NCBI GenBank assembly: GCA_963664365.1
Contig: OY761144.1
Location: 3,162,001 to 3,226,000 of the forward strand
Direction: 5' to 3'
Source of the DNA: VXRN01 sp963664365
GTDB lineage: Bacteria; Chloroflexota; Dehalococcoidia; Lucifugimonadales; UBA1123
Length of the DNA stretch: 64,000 nt
Positions within the stretch are counted from its first letter, which is position 1, and each line of letters starts with the position of its first letter. Position numbers and translations under genes: made by a program. Under the pieces are notes generated by a model that saw only the letters and a program-made list of their open reading frames with translations, was not told where the DNA came from and made no database searches. This document shows, piece after piece, positions 51,396 through 59,357 of this stretch.

Positions 51396-51818
51396 ATGGC
51401 TCGGCGAAATACTCGTACAGGCTCCGTCATGGAGCAAATGGTACTGCCTGCGTTGGCAATGGGGAAGTACAAGGTAGAGCGCAGTGTCAACATCGGGACC
51501 CGATTTGGAGTATCACGCCATGTAGTAGACACCCTCGCAGCCGACTCTAGCGGTCGGTTACATCTCATCTCGCTTAAGTGGCAACAGGTTCAAGGCACTG
51601 CTGAACAGAAGATTCCATTCGAAGTCATATGTCTAGCGGACGCACTGCTGCGCGACGAACGATTCCACAAGGCATATCTTGTGCTGGGTGGTGAAGGATG
51701 GAGGTACAAAGAGTTCTATCTAAGTGGCGGCCTCGAACCTTACCTCTCAAACGCCGCCATGGTAAACATCGTTTCGCTGGAGCGATTCGTCATGCTAGCA
51801 AATCAGGGGAAGCTCTAA
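51396..51818 (+). CDS. PD-(D/E)XK-type nuclease, partner of the methyltransferase
   Basis: A 140-residue protein with a restriction-like core: RHVVDTLAADSSGRLHLISLKWQQVQGTAEQKIPFEVICL. The Asp of VVD and the Lys of SLKWQ would be the metal-site residues; the middle acidic residue of the classical motif is replaced by Ser, as seen in some small nucleases. The position three bases after the methyltransferase, with a zinc-ribbon gene behind, strongly suggests a restriction endonuclease. The A/T content exceeds that of the chromosome. Confidence 0.78.
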   Translation: MARRNTRTGSVMEQMVLPALAMGKYKVERSVNIGTRFGVSRHVVDTLAADSSGRLHLISLKWQQVQGTAEQKIPFEVICLADALLRDERFHKAYLVLGGEGWRYKEFYLSGGLEPYLSNAAMVNIVSLERFVMLANQGKL

Positions 51819-51890
51819 TCGTTGGGCAGGCGCATGAAAACAACACACCCTCCGACTGACTCATAGGATAGTGGAGTGGGGACAGAGATG

Positions 51891-52115
51891 TGTTCTACGT
51901 GTGGTCGTTCACTAAACAGGTCTATTTATATCAATAGTAGCTTCAAGAGTTGTCCGAACTGTTCTCGCCACTTCGGGCGTCATGCCTTCTTGCCGTTGGC
52001 AGCATTTGGTGAACGCACTATGGGTGACGGCTCTGTCATACCCCAATCGTGGTGCGGACCATGTCGCGGCGCGGGTTCTATTACAAGTACTCCCGTAAGA
52101 ATGTGTCAAGGCTAG
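51891..52115 (+). CDS. Small zinc-ribbon protein of the restriction-modification cassette
   Basis: A 74-residue protein from the ATG at 51891 (a GTG at 51876 in frame is also possible). Three CxxC pairs are present: C2/C5, C22/C25 and C56/C59. The first two fit one zinc ribbon (CSTC ... CPNC) and the third pair (CGPC) could bind a second metal with histidines 28 and 32. It follows the nuclease gene by 72 bases. Its role is unknown; an accessory DNA-binding or HNH-like function is possible. Confidence 0.6.
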   Translation, partial: CSTCGRSLNRSIYINSSFKSCPNCSRHFGRHAFLPLAAFGERTMGDGSVIPQSWCGPCRGAGSITSTPVRMCQG

Positions 52116-52229
52116 TTTCACTCCGGTCTGTGTGTTACTAGTGTGAATTTCAAAACTTCCCAGTTAGGCCCCCGCTGTGACTCCTCGCTACGCTCAGACT
52201 CTAAGACCCTCAACTACCTTACCCCACCC

Positions 52230-52259
52230 TTGACACGAACCGCAGTTCCCCAATATCAT
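52230..52259 (+). promoter_or_regulatory. Strong promoter before a 37-residue frame
   Basis: TTGACA (52230-52235), 18-base spacer, TATCAT (52254-52259). It is followed by AAAGGTGA at 52291 and an ATG at 52307, so it looks like the start of a gene. Confidence 0.55.
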
Positions 52260-52306
52260 AGAGTACATCGGTTCCCTGATACTCCAACCCAAAGGTGAAT
52301 AAGACT

Positions 52307-52420
52307 ATGCTCGACCCGGAAATCAAAAGCATCCTCTCCGATTTCAGCTTCAAGGGCATCCGGCTAATCCCCGAAGCGCCACAATCGGGTGCAGATGGTG
52401 CAAGTAGGGTGCAGGAATGA
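52307..52420 (+). CDS. 37-residue reading frame with promoter and Shine-Dalgarno
   Basis: MLDPEIKSILSDFSFKGIRL continues to a stop at 52418-52420. It has a good promoter and ribosome-binding site but is very short, and its 3' end runs into GGTGCAG-type tandem repeats. It could be a real small protein, a leader peptide or the 5' remnant of a lost gene. Nothing further downstream to 52664 reads as its continuation. Confidence 0.4.
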   Translation: MLDPEIKSILSDFSFKGIRLIPEAPQSGADGASRVQE

Positions 52421-52502
52421 TTTCCCTAATATGCGCCATCTCCCAAAGCTGGACCGATCCTCTCTCAGCTTTGACGGGTGCAGAGGGTGCAGAAGGTGCA
52501 GG
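52387..52502 (+). repeat. Two clusters of GGTGCAGAN tandem repeats
   Basis: GGGTGCAGATGGTGCAAGTA + GGGTGCAGG (52387-52415) and GGGTGCAGAGGGTGCAGAAG + GTGCAGG (52476-52502): three 9-10 base units each, 60 bases apart. They resemble iteron-like binding sites, but no replication gene is present. Confidence 0.6.
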
Positions 52503-52616
52503 CAATTTCAAAAACTTTTTCCACCCCTAAAACATCGGAGTCAATAAACTTGATACAACACGACTCAATCCTCGTCAGACTGTCCCAAGCATGACCCATT
52601 CCCCGATACCGGGATG

Positions 52617-52650
52617 ATACCTCCGCCTACCAAACTGACGCAGGCTCCCG
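52617..52650 (+). repeat. Tail C module without A or E
   Basis: GATACCTCCGCCTACCAAAC continues TGACGCAGGCTCCC, preceded by a degenerate CCCCGATACCGGG, probably a module B remnant. It lies in the gap before the cupredoxin gene. Confidence 0.65.
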
Positions 52651-52664
52651 ATAGCGGTTGTAAT

Positions 52665-52693
52665 TGACCCTCAAAATCGCAGGTGATACCATT
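52665..52693 (+). promoter_or_regulatory. Probable promoter of the cupredoxin gene
   Basis: TTGACC (52665-52670), 17-base spacer, TACCAT (52688-52693). The leader of about 130 bases contains a perfect inverted repeat TGAACT-GA-AGTTCA (52714-52727), a possible operator. Confidence 0.5.
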
Positions 52694-52831
52694 ATGTGAA
52701 AGGATTCACCAATGAACTGAAGTTCAGTCCGCGCGTCTGAAATCGGCCTGCGAGAGCGTCCCGGCCGGCCAGCTTTCCGGTAGGGACCAACGCCGTCGAG
52801 TCGCGCGTGACATAGGTCAAGGGAGAAGTCG

Positions 52832-53320
52832 GTGACGAGACTTTCGGTTAGTGCCCTAGTCATAGGCGCCCTGGTCATGGGTGTGGTGTTCGTCTTGATC
52901 GCGGGATGCGGGAATGCGCCGCCCACGGACCCGTCGGCAACGACGATCCGGCGAGCGTCGCCGCCGATTCCGCAGCCGGCCCCCACAGTCGCGCCGGGCG
53001 AAGAGGACACCGTGCGGCTGGTCGGCGCTCCGCTTACGGTGAACCTCTTGGATAACGGAGGAGCAGGGCCGTTCGTGTTCGAGCCGCTGGAGTTCGAGTT
53101 CAACCGCGGCGACGTGATCAATTTCACCTTCATCGCCGACGGCGCATTCCACACCTTTACCGTCAACGACTTGGAGATCAACGTAGAGGTGAACGCCGGA
53201 GAAACGTCGGGACTGGACTTCGAGTTCAGCGAGCCGGGTACCTACAAACTGGTCTGCATCCCGCACGAGGCGCAGGGGATGATCGGCGAGATAGTCGTCA
53301 AAGACATTCCGGAATCCTGA
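52832..53320 (+). CDS. Blue-copper (cupredoxin) lipoprotein
   Basis: A 162-residue exported protein starting at a GTG. The signal peptide ends in lipobox LIAGC with Cys26, then a Pro/Ala-rich linker (~27-57). The cupredoxin domain has all four type 1 copper ligands: His107 (AFHTF), Cys142, His145 and Met150 (C-x2-H-x4-M). It probably carries electrons at the outer face of the membrane. The YceI-like lipoprotein follows on the same strand. The lipid anchor and linker resemble those of other surface proteins in this window. Confidence 0.9.
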   Translation: MTRLSVSALVIGALVMGVVFVLIAGCGNAPPTDPSATTIRRASPPIPQPAPTVAPGEEDTVRLVGAPLTVNLLDNGGAGPFVFEPLEFEFNRGDVINFTFIADGAFHTFTVNDLEINVEVNAGETSGLDFEFSEPGTYKLVCIPHEAQGMIGEIVVKDIPES

Positions 53321-53339
53321 CGGATTATTTGGTTCTCCG

Positions 53340-54191
53340 ATGATCGAACGATACAATGTTCACCCTCACCCCAACCCTCTCCCTCGAAGGAGAGGGGGAC
53401 TTATGCTGGCGGCAGCCTTACTGGCGCTGGCCGCGCTGGCGGTGTCCTGCTCGGGCGGCGAAGAGCCGAGTCCGACGCCAGCGCCGACAGTCGCCCCCAC
53501 CGCTCCGCCTGCGGCAGCCACGGCAGCCCCTACGCCCCAACCCACGCCGACCGCTGAGCCAACACCAGCGCCCGTTGCTGTGCCGACCGAGGCGCCCACC
53601 GCTGAGCCTGCCCCGGATCCGACACAAGCGCCGGCCTCCCCTTCCGGCGGCGGCGTCACGGTGTCGCTGACCGAAGCATCGGCGGCCCGATACCTGATTG
53701 GCGAGCAACTCGCCCGATTCACCACGCCCATCGTCGCGATTGGAGAGACGCCTGACGTCGGCGGCTCGGTGGTGTTCGACGCGGACGGCAAGGCGGACCC
53801 GTCCCAGTCGGTAGTGACGGTCGGGCTCGCGGGACTGACGAGCGACGAATCGCGTCGGGACGACTACGTTCGCGGCAGGGTCTTCAACGTATCGCAGTTT
53901 CCGAATGCGGAGCTTGTCGTCACGGACGTTGCGGACATGCCCTGGCCATTGCCGGAATCGGGGGAAGTGTCTTTCCTTCTGATAGGCGACTTCACGGTCA
54001 GGGACACCACGGTCTTGACGAAGTGGGAAGTGACCGCCGAGATTTCGGGCGGAACGGCCACCGGCCAGGCCAAGACGCTCTTGACGTTCGATCAGCTTGG
54101 AATACCCAAGCCTTCTTTCGCCTTCATCATAAGCGTGGATGACGAGATTCGGCTGGAATTGGACATTTCGGCTGAGATCTCCGGCGGCTGA
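53340..54191 (+). CDS. YceI-like lipoprotein with Pro/Thr/Ala linker; 5' end derived from a palindromic repeat
   Basis: Up to 283 residues. The C-terminal ~165 residues form a YceI-like beta-barrel (VVFDADGKADPSQSVVTVGLAGLTSDESRRDDYVRG, FPNAELVVTDV, GDFTVRDTT), a lipid- or isoprenoid-binding fold. A linker rich in Pro, Thr and Ala follows lipobox LAVSC. Two starts are possible: ATG 53340, where a module A repeat encodes HPHPNPLPRRRGG and supplies the basic n-region of the signal peptide, or ATG 53403, where the same repeat supplies the Shine-Dalgarno AAGGAGAGGGGG. Without the repeat neither start would be good. It lies just after the cupredoxin gene. Confidence 0.8.
   Translation: MIERYNVHPHPNPLPRRRGGLMLAAALLALAALAVSCSGGEEPSPTPAPTVAPTAPPAAATAAPTPQPTPTAEPTPAPVAVPTEAPTAEPAPDPTQAPASPSGGGVTVSLTEASAARYLIGEQLARFTTPIVAIGETPDVGGSVVFDADGKADPSQSVVTVGLAGLTSDESRRDDYVRGRVFNVSQFPNAELVVTDVADMPWPLPESGEVSFLLIGDFTVRDTTVLTKWEVTAEISGGTATGQAKTLLTFDQLGIPKPSFAFIISVDDEIRLELDISAEISGG
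53361..53398 (-). repeat. Module A repeat fused to the 5' end of the YceI-like gene
   Basis: CACCCTCACCCCAACCCTCT followed by CCCTCGAAGGAGAGGGGG, the reverse orientation of module A as between rpoB and rpoC. It ends 4 bases before the ATG at 53403 and is open in the gene's frame. Confidence 0.85.
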
Positions 54192-54287
54192 CGGCGCTCG
54201 GAATCGCTCCCGCTCAGGTCCAATACGCCAATATGCGGGGGTCACAGGCGCCGGAATCCGCATATACAGTGGTTTTTGTTCGGCGCG

Positions 54288-54316
54288 TTGACGGCTGAAG
54301 GTCTTGATACTATACT
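54288..54316 (+). promoter_or_regulatory. Promoter of dnaN
   Basis: TTGACG (54288-54293), 17-base spacer, TATACT (54311-54316). Transcription near 54323 leaves a 45-base leader with GAGGGG before the ATG at 54369. Confidence 0.65.
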
Positions 54317-54368
54317 ACTGCGATAGATGCGCGCGCGCAGCTATATCTCTAATGAGGGGTTTCGCAAC

Positions 54369-55511
54369 ATGCAGATCTCATGCCTGCAAGAGAATCTGAG
54401 TCAAGGACTCTCGGTCGTCCAGCGAGCCGTGGCGACGAGGGCCACGCTTCCAATCACGCAAAACGTGCTGCTGTCATCCGACAACTCGCGTCTGAAGTTG
54501 GCCGCGACCAACTTGGAGATCGCGGTCAGCACCTGGATAGGCGCCCAGGTGGAGGGCGAGGGCGAGGTGACGATACCGGCGCGTCTGCTGACCGACTTCG
54601 TGGGGTCTCTTCCGCCGGAGCGCATAGACATCACGAAGTCGGAGGAAACGGCCAGCATCGAAATCAAGTGCGCTCGTTCGGAGGCGCACATCAACGGGCA
54701 GTCCGCCGACGATTTTCCGCCCATCCCCACGGTCGAGGACGGCGTGATCGGGCGCGTGGAACCCGCGGTGCTGCGAGAGGCCATCAACCGCGTGGGGTTC
54801 GCCGCCGCGACTGAAGATTCCAGGCCGGTCCTTACGGGCATAAAGGTCGAGATCTCAGGCGAGGGTTTCACGTTCGCCGCCGCGGACGGATTCCGGCTCG
54901 CGGTGTACGACGGCAAGCTCATGGAACCGATCTCCGAAGACGTGGGTTTCATAGTGCCCGCGAGAGCGCTTCAGGAGGTGGACCGGCTGTTGGGAGGCCA
55001 GAGCGACCCGGTGCAGTTCACGGTCACGCCGGAGAAGAGCCAGGCGCTGTTCAGGCTGGACAACGTGGAAGTGGTGTCGCAGCTAGTCCAGGGGACGTTC
55101 CCGAACTTTAGACAGCTTATACCCGAGAAGTACGGTACGAGGGTGGTGGTGAACCGGAACTCGTTCCAGAGCGCGACGAGGACCGCATCGCACTTCGCCC
55201 GAGACGGATCGGGAATCATTCGGCTGAACATGACGGCCGGCGAGGAAGACGAGCGCGGGAAGGTCTCCGTGTCGGCGCGGGCGGAGGAGATGGGCAACTA
55301 CGCGGGCGACGTCGATGCCCAGGTGGAAGGCGAAGATGCCAAGATAGCCTTCAACAGCAAGTACCTCAGCGAGGTGCTGGACGTGATCGGAGACGGTGAC
55401 GTTGCGCTGGAGACGACCGAACCGTCCAGCCCGGGGGTCATCAGGCCGGCCACAGACTCCGAGGGCAGCAAGTACACCCACGTCGTCATGCCGATGTTCG
55501 TGCAGTGGTAG
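54369..55511 (+). CDS. dnaN: DNA polymerase III subunit beta (sliding clamp)
   Basis: A 380-residue processivity clamp from MQISCLQENLSQGL; an in-frame ATG 14 codons upstream falls in the promoter-proximal leader and is unlikely. Three clamp domains are visible: LPITQNVLLSSDNSRLKLAATNLEIAV, RPVLTGIKVEISGEGFTFAAADGFRLAV, and the C-terminal region ending VVMPMFVQW (usually MPMRL), part of the partner-binding pocket. It loads onto DNA through the clamp loader, whose delta subunit is encoded at 61886. dnaA and gyrB are not adjacent, so this is not an evident origin region. Confidence 0.96.
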   Translation: MQISCLQENLSQGLSVVQRAVATRATLPITQNVLLSSDNSRLKLAATNLEIAVSTWIGAQVEGEGEVTIPARLLTDFVGSLPPERIDITKSEETASIEIKCARSEAHINGQSADDFPPIPTVEDGVIGRVEPAVLREAINRVGFAAATEDSRPVLTGIKVEISGEGFTFAAADGFRLAVYDGKLMEPISEDVGFIVPARALQEVDRLLGGQSDPVQFTVTPEKSQALFRLDNVEVVSQLVQGTFPNFRQLIPEKYGTRVVVNRNSFQSATRTASHFARDGSGIIRLNMTAGEEDERGKVSVSARAEEMGNYAGDVDAQVEGEDAKIAFNSKYLSEVLDVIGDGDVALETTEPSSPGVIRPATDSEGSKYTHVVMPMFVQW

Positions 55512-55519
55512 CCTGAAGA

Positions 55520-56725
55520 TCAGGGCCAGTTTCTGGTCGGCGTCGCCTGAAGCGCGGCCTTGACCTGGGCGTGCTCCCTGTTCAATTTCAGCGTGGGCAG
55601 CCGCCGAATCAGCCCGGTGTACTCGTCGAAGTCCTCGTAGGTCTCCCTTGTAAACAGCCCCTCGTCTATGGCGCTGTTTATGGCGTTGACGAGGTAGCCG
55701 TACTCAAGCTGCATCCAGGGCTGCTGGCTGAGGTTCTGCGACAGATACCTGAACGTGATGTAACGGCTGCGCTGCTCCAGGCTGTCGCAGAATCGGATTA
55801 TGTCCTCCGCAATGGAGCCGGGCAGAAGATCGAAGTCGCCGGGGCCGGATTGGTCGCCTTGGGTGAGTCCTTGGCCGTGCTCGAATCCTATTGCGTCCTC
55901 GGCGTCGTCTTCGTCAACGCTGTCGAAGTCCGTATCCACTGGCATCACCCAATCGACCAGTCCTTCGGTGACGACTCGGACGTAGCCGGCGTCCTCGGCT
56001 TCCATGACGAGCGGCTTGAACTTGGCGTGGCCGAACTTGCGCTCATGAAAGTCCTCGACCTTCTGGGCCAGCATCGGCTTGAGAGCGGCAAGCACGAGCG
56101 GGCCGTGCTGGTCCTCGACGATCTCTTTGATGCCCTGAAAGACCCTTCTGAGATCGTTGGGAATCGGCTCTTTCTGAGCGTCGGGCGCCGGCGCCGGCTG
56201 TTTGTCGGGGCTGACGGACGGCTCGACGTCGAGGTCGTAGTATCTGACCCAGTCGGCGGTCTCGGTCAGCCTGGGAGACGCCGTCCAGCTTAGAGCGACG
56301 ATGGCGACGAACTTGCCGTATGGTCTGAGGGTCTTGACGAGGTGAATGAAGTCGCCGTCGCCGGAGACGAGCATGTACGCCTCGATGTTGGGGTACAGGT
56401 GGCAGAAGTCCACGCAGTCGGCGGTGAGCTTCACGTCAACGCTGTTCTTCCTGACGGGCGACGTGCCGTTCTCGCCGCTCTGGTACACCCTGCCAGGGAC
56501 GTAAACCGGCTCGATGCCCGCGGCGTAGAGCCTGCGAGGGTCGTTTGATAAGGTGTAGTTCTGGAAGTCGGCGTAGGCCCTTGCGACCACCACGCGCCCA
56601 AGGCTTTCAGCCTCTTCGCGGATCGCGCTGATGTTTGGCACGAGGTTGCGCTGTTGGAGTCCAAACCTGATGTTCTCCCAGTCCAAGAGCAATGCTATCT
56701 CACGCTGGGCATCGTTCTTTTGCAT
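55520..56725 (-). CDS. NYN-domain protein with C-terminal OST-HTH/LOTUS-like regions
   Basis: A 401-residue protein. Residues ~8-165 form a NYN (PIN-like) nuclease domain with the expected acids in LLLDWENIR (Asp15), NSVDVKLTADC and LVSGDGDF. Two helical winged modules follow (about 205-280 and 310-385), like the LOTUS/OST-HTH domains that bind RNA in LabA/DUF88 proteins. It is probably an RNase or RNA-binding protein. AGGAG lies seven bases before the ATG. It converges with dnaN. Confidence 0.85.
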   Translation of the reverse strand: MQKNDAQREIALLLDWENIRFGLQQRNLVPNISAIREEAESLGRVVVARAYADFQNYTLSNDPRRLYAAGIEPVYVPGRVYQSGENGTSPVRKNSVDVKLTADCVDFCHLYPNIEAYMLVSGDGDFIHLVKTLRPYGKFVAIVALSWTASPRLTETADWVRYYDLDVEPSVSPDKQPAPAPDAQKEPIPNDLRRVFQGIKEIVEDQHGPLVLAALKPMLAQKVEDFHERKFGHAKFKPLVMEAEDAGYVRVVTEGLVDWVMPVDTDFDSVDEDDAEDAIGFEHGQGLTQGDQSGPGDFDLLPGSIAEDIIRFCDSLEQRSRYITFRYLSQNLSQQPWMQLEYGYLVNAINSAIDEGLFTRETYEDFDEYTGLIRRLPTLKLNREHAQVKAALQATPTRNWP

Positions 56726-56751
56726 AATGACTCTCCTAAAAGCTCAGAATA

Positions 56752-57741
56752 TCATGAGAAGGCGAATTCGGTTCCCGCGCCTTCCTCCAGGGCGCGTTGG
56801 TACACATAGTGGGCCGCCGAGATGTCCTGAATGGACAGCCCCACACTCTTGAAGACAGTAATCTCCTCGTCGCTCTCGCGGCCCGGCTTGGCTCCGGTGA
56901 TCAACTCCCCGATCTCCCCATAGATGCCGTCGGCGGTCATGGCGCCCTCTTCGATGGGGATCTGCACGTCTCCGGCCTCGGCGAGACAGGCTTCGACGTT
57001 GTCGCAGACCAGCTTCGCCTTGACCATGGTCGCGGTGTCGATCTCCCTCACTCCTACGGCGTGCGACCCTATGCCGTTGACGTGGAGTCCGGGCCGTATC
57101 CAGTCGGCAGCTATGATCGGAGTGGTGGCGGTTGTTGCGAGGGACAGGACGTCCACGCTTCGGACGAGGTCTTCGCCGCTCTGAGCCAACTCTACGGGGA
57201 TGCCGAGCATTGCCGATGCCTCATCCGCGAAATCCTTCCGGGCGTCGGGCGGGTCTAGGGAGAATACTAGGGCTTTCTCTAGTTCCGCGCCGGACGCCAT
57301 CCCCCATAACTGCGTCCGCGCCTGTACGCCGCTGCCCATCACGCCGGCTATTTTGGAGTCGTCGCGGGCCAGATACTTCGTCGCCAGCCCCGTGACCGCG
57401 CCAGTGCGCATGGCGGTTATGTAGCCGCCGTCCATCACCGCGAGGGTCTGCCCGGTTTGGCTGTCCATCAACACGATCGTGGCGAGAGTCGCGGGGAGGC
57501 CATGCATGGACGGATTATCCTTGTACACGGTCACCGACTTCACTCCGAGCGCGCCCATGCTCTTGAGCTGCGCCGGCATGAAGGCGTACCAGCCGTTGAC
57601 CGACTGATCGGCGACCGCCGTCCGCTGGGGCATGACCGCCGAACCGGATGCAAGCTCTCCGAAAGCCTGCTCCAGTATTCCAATCATCTTATCCATGTCC
57701 AGCAGGCCCTGAATGGTCTGCCTGTCGAGAAGTAGCGCCAC
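56752..57741 (-). CDS. Ornithine cyclodeaminase / mu-crystallin family protein
   Basis: A 329-residue NAD(P)-dependent enzyme with the family pattern: GVKSVTVYKDNP with the substrate lysine, MDGGYITAMRTGAVTGLATKYLA, then a Rossmann fold (IAGVMGSGVQARTQL) and HVNGIGSHAVGVREID. It could be an ornithine cyclodeaminase, alanine dehydrogenase (archaeal type) or ketimine reductase; sequence alone does not decide. The start is a GTG with AGGAAA upstream. It lies 26 bases upstream of the NYN gene on the same strand. Confidence 0.9.
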   Translation of the reverse strand: MALLLDRQTIQGLLDMDKMIGILEQAFGELASGSAVMPQRTAVADQSVNGWYAFMPAQLKSMGALGVKSVTVYKDNPSMHGLPATLATIVLMDSQTGQTLAVMDGGYITAMRTGAVTGLATKYLARDDSKIAGVMGSGVQARTQLWGMASGAELEKALVFSLDPPDARKDFADEASAMLGIPVELAQSGEDLVRSVDVLSLATTATTPIIAADWIRPGLHVNGIGSHAVGVREIDTATMVKAKLVCDNVEACLAEAGDVQIPIEEGAMTADGIYGEIGELITGAKPGRESDEEITVFKSVGLSIQDISAAHYVYQRALEEGAGTEFAFS

Positions 57742-57828
57742 TTTCCTAGAATACCTCGCCCGTATTTATCGTGAGTGTAACCAAGTAGCTAGGAGAGCGT
57801 CAACGAGAGTCGAGTCGGAGATGTTGTC

Positions 57829-57862
57829 ACCCTCACCCTCCAAAGCGCTTTTGCAATTGACT
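57829..57862 (-). repeat. Degenerate module A fragment
   Basis: CACCCTCACCCTCCAAAGCG continues CTTTTGCAATTGAC. It matches the outer parts of the repeat at 37223-37341 with the hairpin centre missing. It directly precedes the target duplication of the IS66-type element. Confidence 0.55.
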
Positions 57863-57870
57863 CCTATCCA

Positions 57871-59357
57871 GTAACTGTTCAGGCCTCGTGAGATCTGAGT
57901 CCGCTGGGAGTGCTGTTCAGCGTTGGAGTCTGATCAGGGTTGAGTGGAAAGGAGCAGTTTGCGGGTCTCGAAGAGGGGGTTAAGACCTCTGGCACGCCAT
58001 GTGCCAAAGAGGGATGCGAGAGCCATTTTGGTGTTGGTGCCCCGTTCAGAGCGAGTGCCGCCGCTGATCTTACGGCTGATCACCAAGTGGCGTAAGCTCC
58101 GTTCAGCCGCATTGTTCTCGGATGGCACACTCGGATGGGATACGAAGACGAACAACTCCTTGATGAACCGCTGTATGCGCCGGCAGAGCTTGGCTTGGGG
58201 CGCCGACTCGTCTTCCGAGAAGGGGCGGCACAACGACAGCAGTTGCTTCTCCAACATCAACTGGTTGGGAGACACTGACCGTTGGTAACCGGACGCCTGT
58301 CGATCTCCGGAGAGCGCGCACGCCCTGGCTCTGTTATAGAGTTGCCGCACCGCTCCGGCCCACCGGATCAGCCCGCGGTCATCGGGGTACAACGCCTTGA
58401 GTTCGTCTATGTCCCGCAGCAGATGCACCCAGCAGCGTTGCTTAGGGCCAGGGTAGTGATTATATGCGGCGTAGAAGTCGCTCACCAACACCCCACCGAA
58501 GGAATCACCCAACGCCTCGTCTACAACCTCCTTGCCCCGACCACGACGCACAAAGTACCGGTCCGTCGGTGTGCTGAAGGTCCAAACATAGCCGTTGCCC
58601 CCGTCCTGCCGCCACCCGGTCTCGTCGGCGTTGACGACCGGAGACCCACGGATGCGCTCGACCATCTCAGCCACCGCAGGCTCTGCGCGTCGAGCCACCC
58701 TGTGAATCGTGTCCACGATGGCGCCCACACTCAACTTGAGCCGGTGAACCGTCTGAAGGTACTGCTGGATGCCCCTTATGGGTAGCCGACCCTCCTCTCG
58801 CAGAGTCACTATCAGGCTTGTCAGATTGACGCCAAAGCGCTGACGACCCAGTCCGGCCAACGGGTCCTGCGGCAACCGCCGCTGTCGGCATAGAGCGCAC
58901 ACTCTGGCCATGATGACCTGTTCGATCACTTCTACCGGAGCCAACGGAAGCTCGATCACCTCACGCGTCCGATGCACCCATCCCCCTGACAGGCCCACCC
59001 CACACTCAGAGCACGACTCGGCGGCATGTATCTCTCGCCGGGTGGGCTCCGTCCGCCGCCGGGAGAATCCCTGGGTACGCTGCTTGCGGGGCTTGACGCT
59101 CTCGGACTCTCTCCGCTTGGAGGGCGACTTGTTGCCTGGCATGCCGCGAGGCTTCCCAAGCTTCGCGCTCCTCTCCAGTATTTCGATACGCCGATGTAAC
59201 TGTGCATTGACAGCCTGCAATTCGGCGATGACCGCCAACAGGGTCTCGCGGCTGGCGCTATTCAAGTCATGCTCAGGCTTCATTACTCACTTATGACACA
59301 ACTGCCCACAGAACCGCTAGCCATTTTAAGTTCACCTCATCAACTCTGAACAGTTAC
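57871..59357 (-). mobile_element. IS66-family insertion sequence (single-transposase type), complete
   Basis: A 1487-bp element with 12-bp perfect terminal inverted repeats GTAACTGTTCAG (57871-57882) and CTGAACAGTTAC (59346-59357). It is flanked by a perfect 8-bp duplication CCTATCCA (57863-57870 and 59358-59365), the size usual for IS66. Only the transposase gene is present; the tnpA/tnpB accessory genes of full IS66 elements are missing, as in the ISBst12 group. Confidence 0.93.
57934..59283 (-). CDS. IS66 family transposase (TnpC-like)
   Basis: A 449-residue transposase. It has an N-terminal leucine-rich helix (LLAVIAELQAVNAQLHRRIEILER), a zinc-finger region (CSECGVGL ... CALCRQRR) and a DDE core with Asp in VVNADETGW, Asp in VSDFYAAYNHYPG and Glu in NNAAERSLRHLVISRK. 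All catalytic residues are present and the frame is open. It lies inside perfect inverted repeats and a perfect target duplication, so the insertion is recent and possibly active. Confidence 0.95.
   Translation of the reverse strand: MKPEHDLNSASRETLLAVIAELQAVNAQLHRRIEILERSAKLGKPRGMPGNKSPSKRRESESVKPRKQRTQGFSRRRTEPTRREIHAAESCSECGVGLSGGWVHRTREVIELPLAPVEVIEQVIMARVCALCRQRRLPQDPLAGLGRQRFGVNLTSLIVTLREEGRLPIRGIQQYLQTVHRLKLSVGAIVDTIHRVARRAEPAVAEMVERIRGSPVVNADETGWRQDGGNGYVWTFSTPTDRYFVRRGRGKEVVDEALGDSFGGVLVSDFYAAYNHYPGPKQRCWVHLLRDIDELKALYPDDRGLIRWAGAVRQLYNRARACALSGDRQASGYQRSVSPNQLMLEKQLLSLCRPFSEDESAPQAKLCRRIQRFIKELFVFVSHPSVPSENNAAERSLRHLVISRKISGGTRSERGTNTKMALASLFGTWRARGLNPLFETRKLLLSTQP

Noticed and set aside
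53418..54263. 281-codon minus-strand frame opposite the YceI-like gene
   Set aside because: Arg/Gly-rich composition without any domain; the plus strand encodes a lipoprotein with a clear fold pattern.
54288..55511. Replication origin near dnaN
   Set aside because: No dnaA, gyrB or recF neighbours and no cluster of DnaA boxes (TTATCCACA) were seen.
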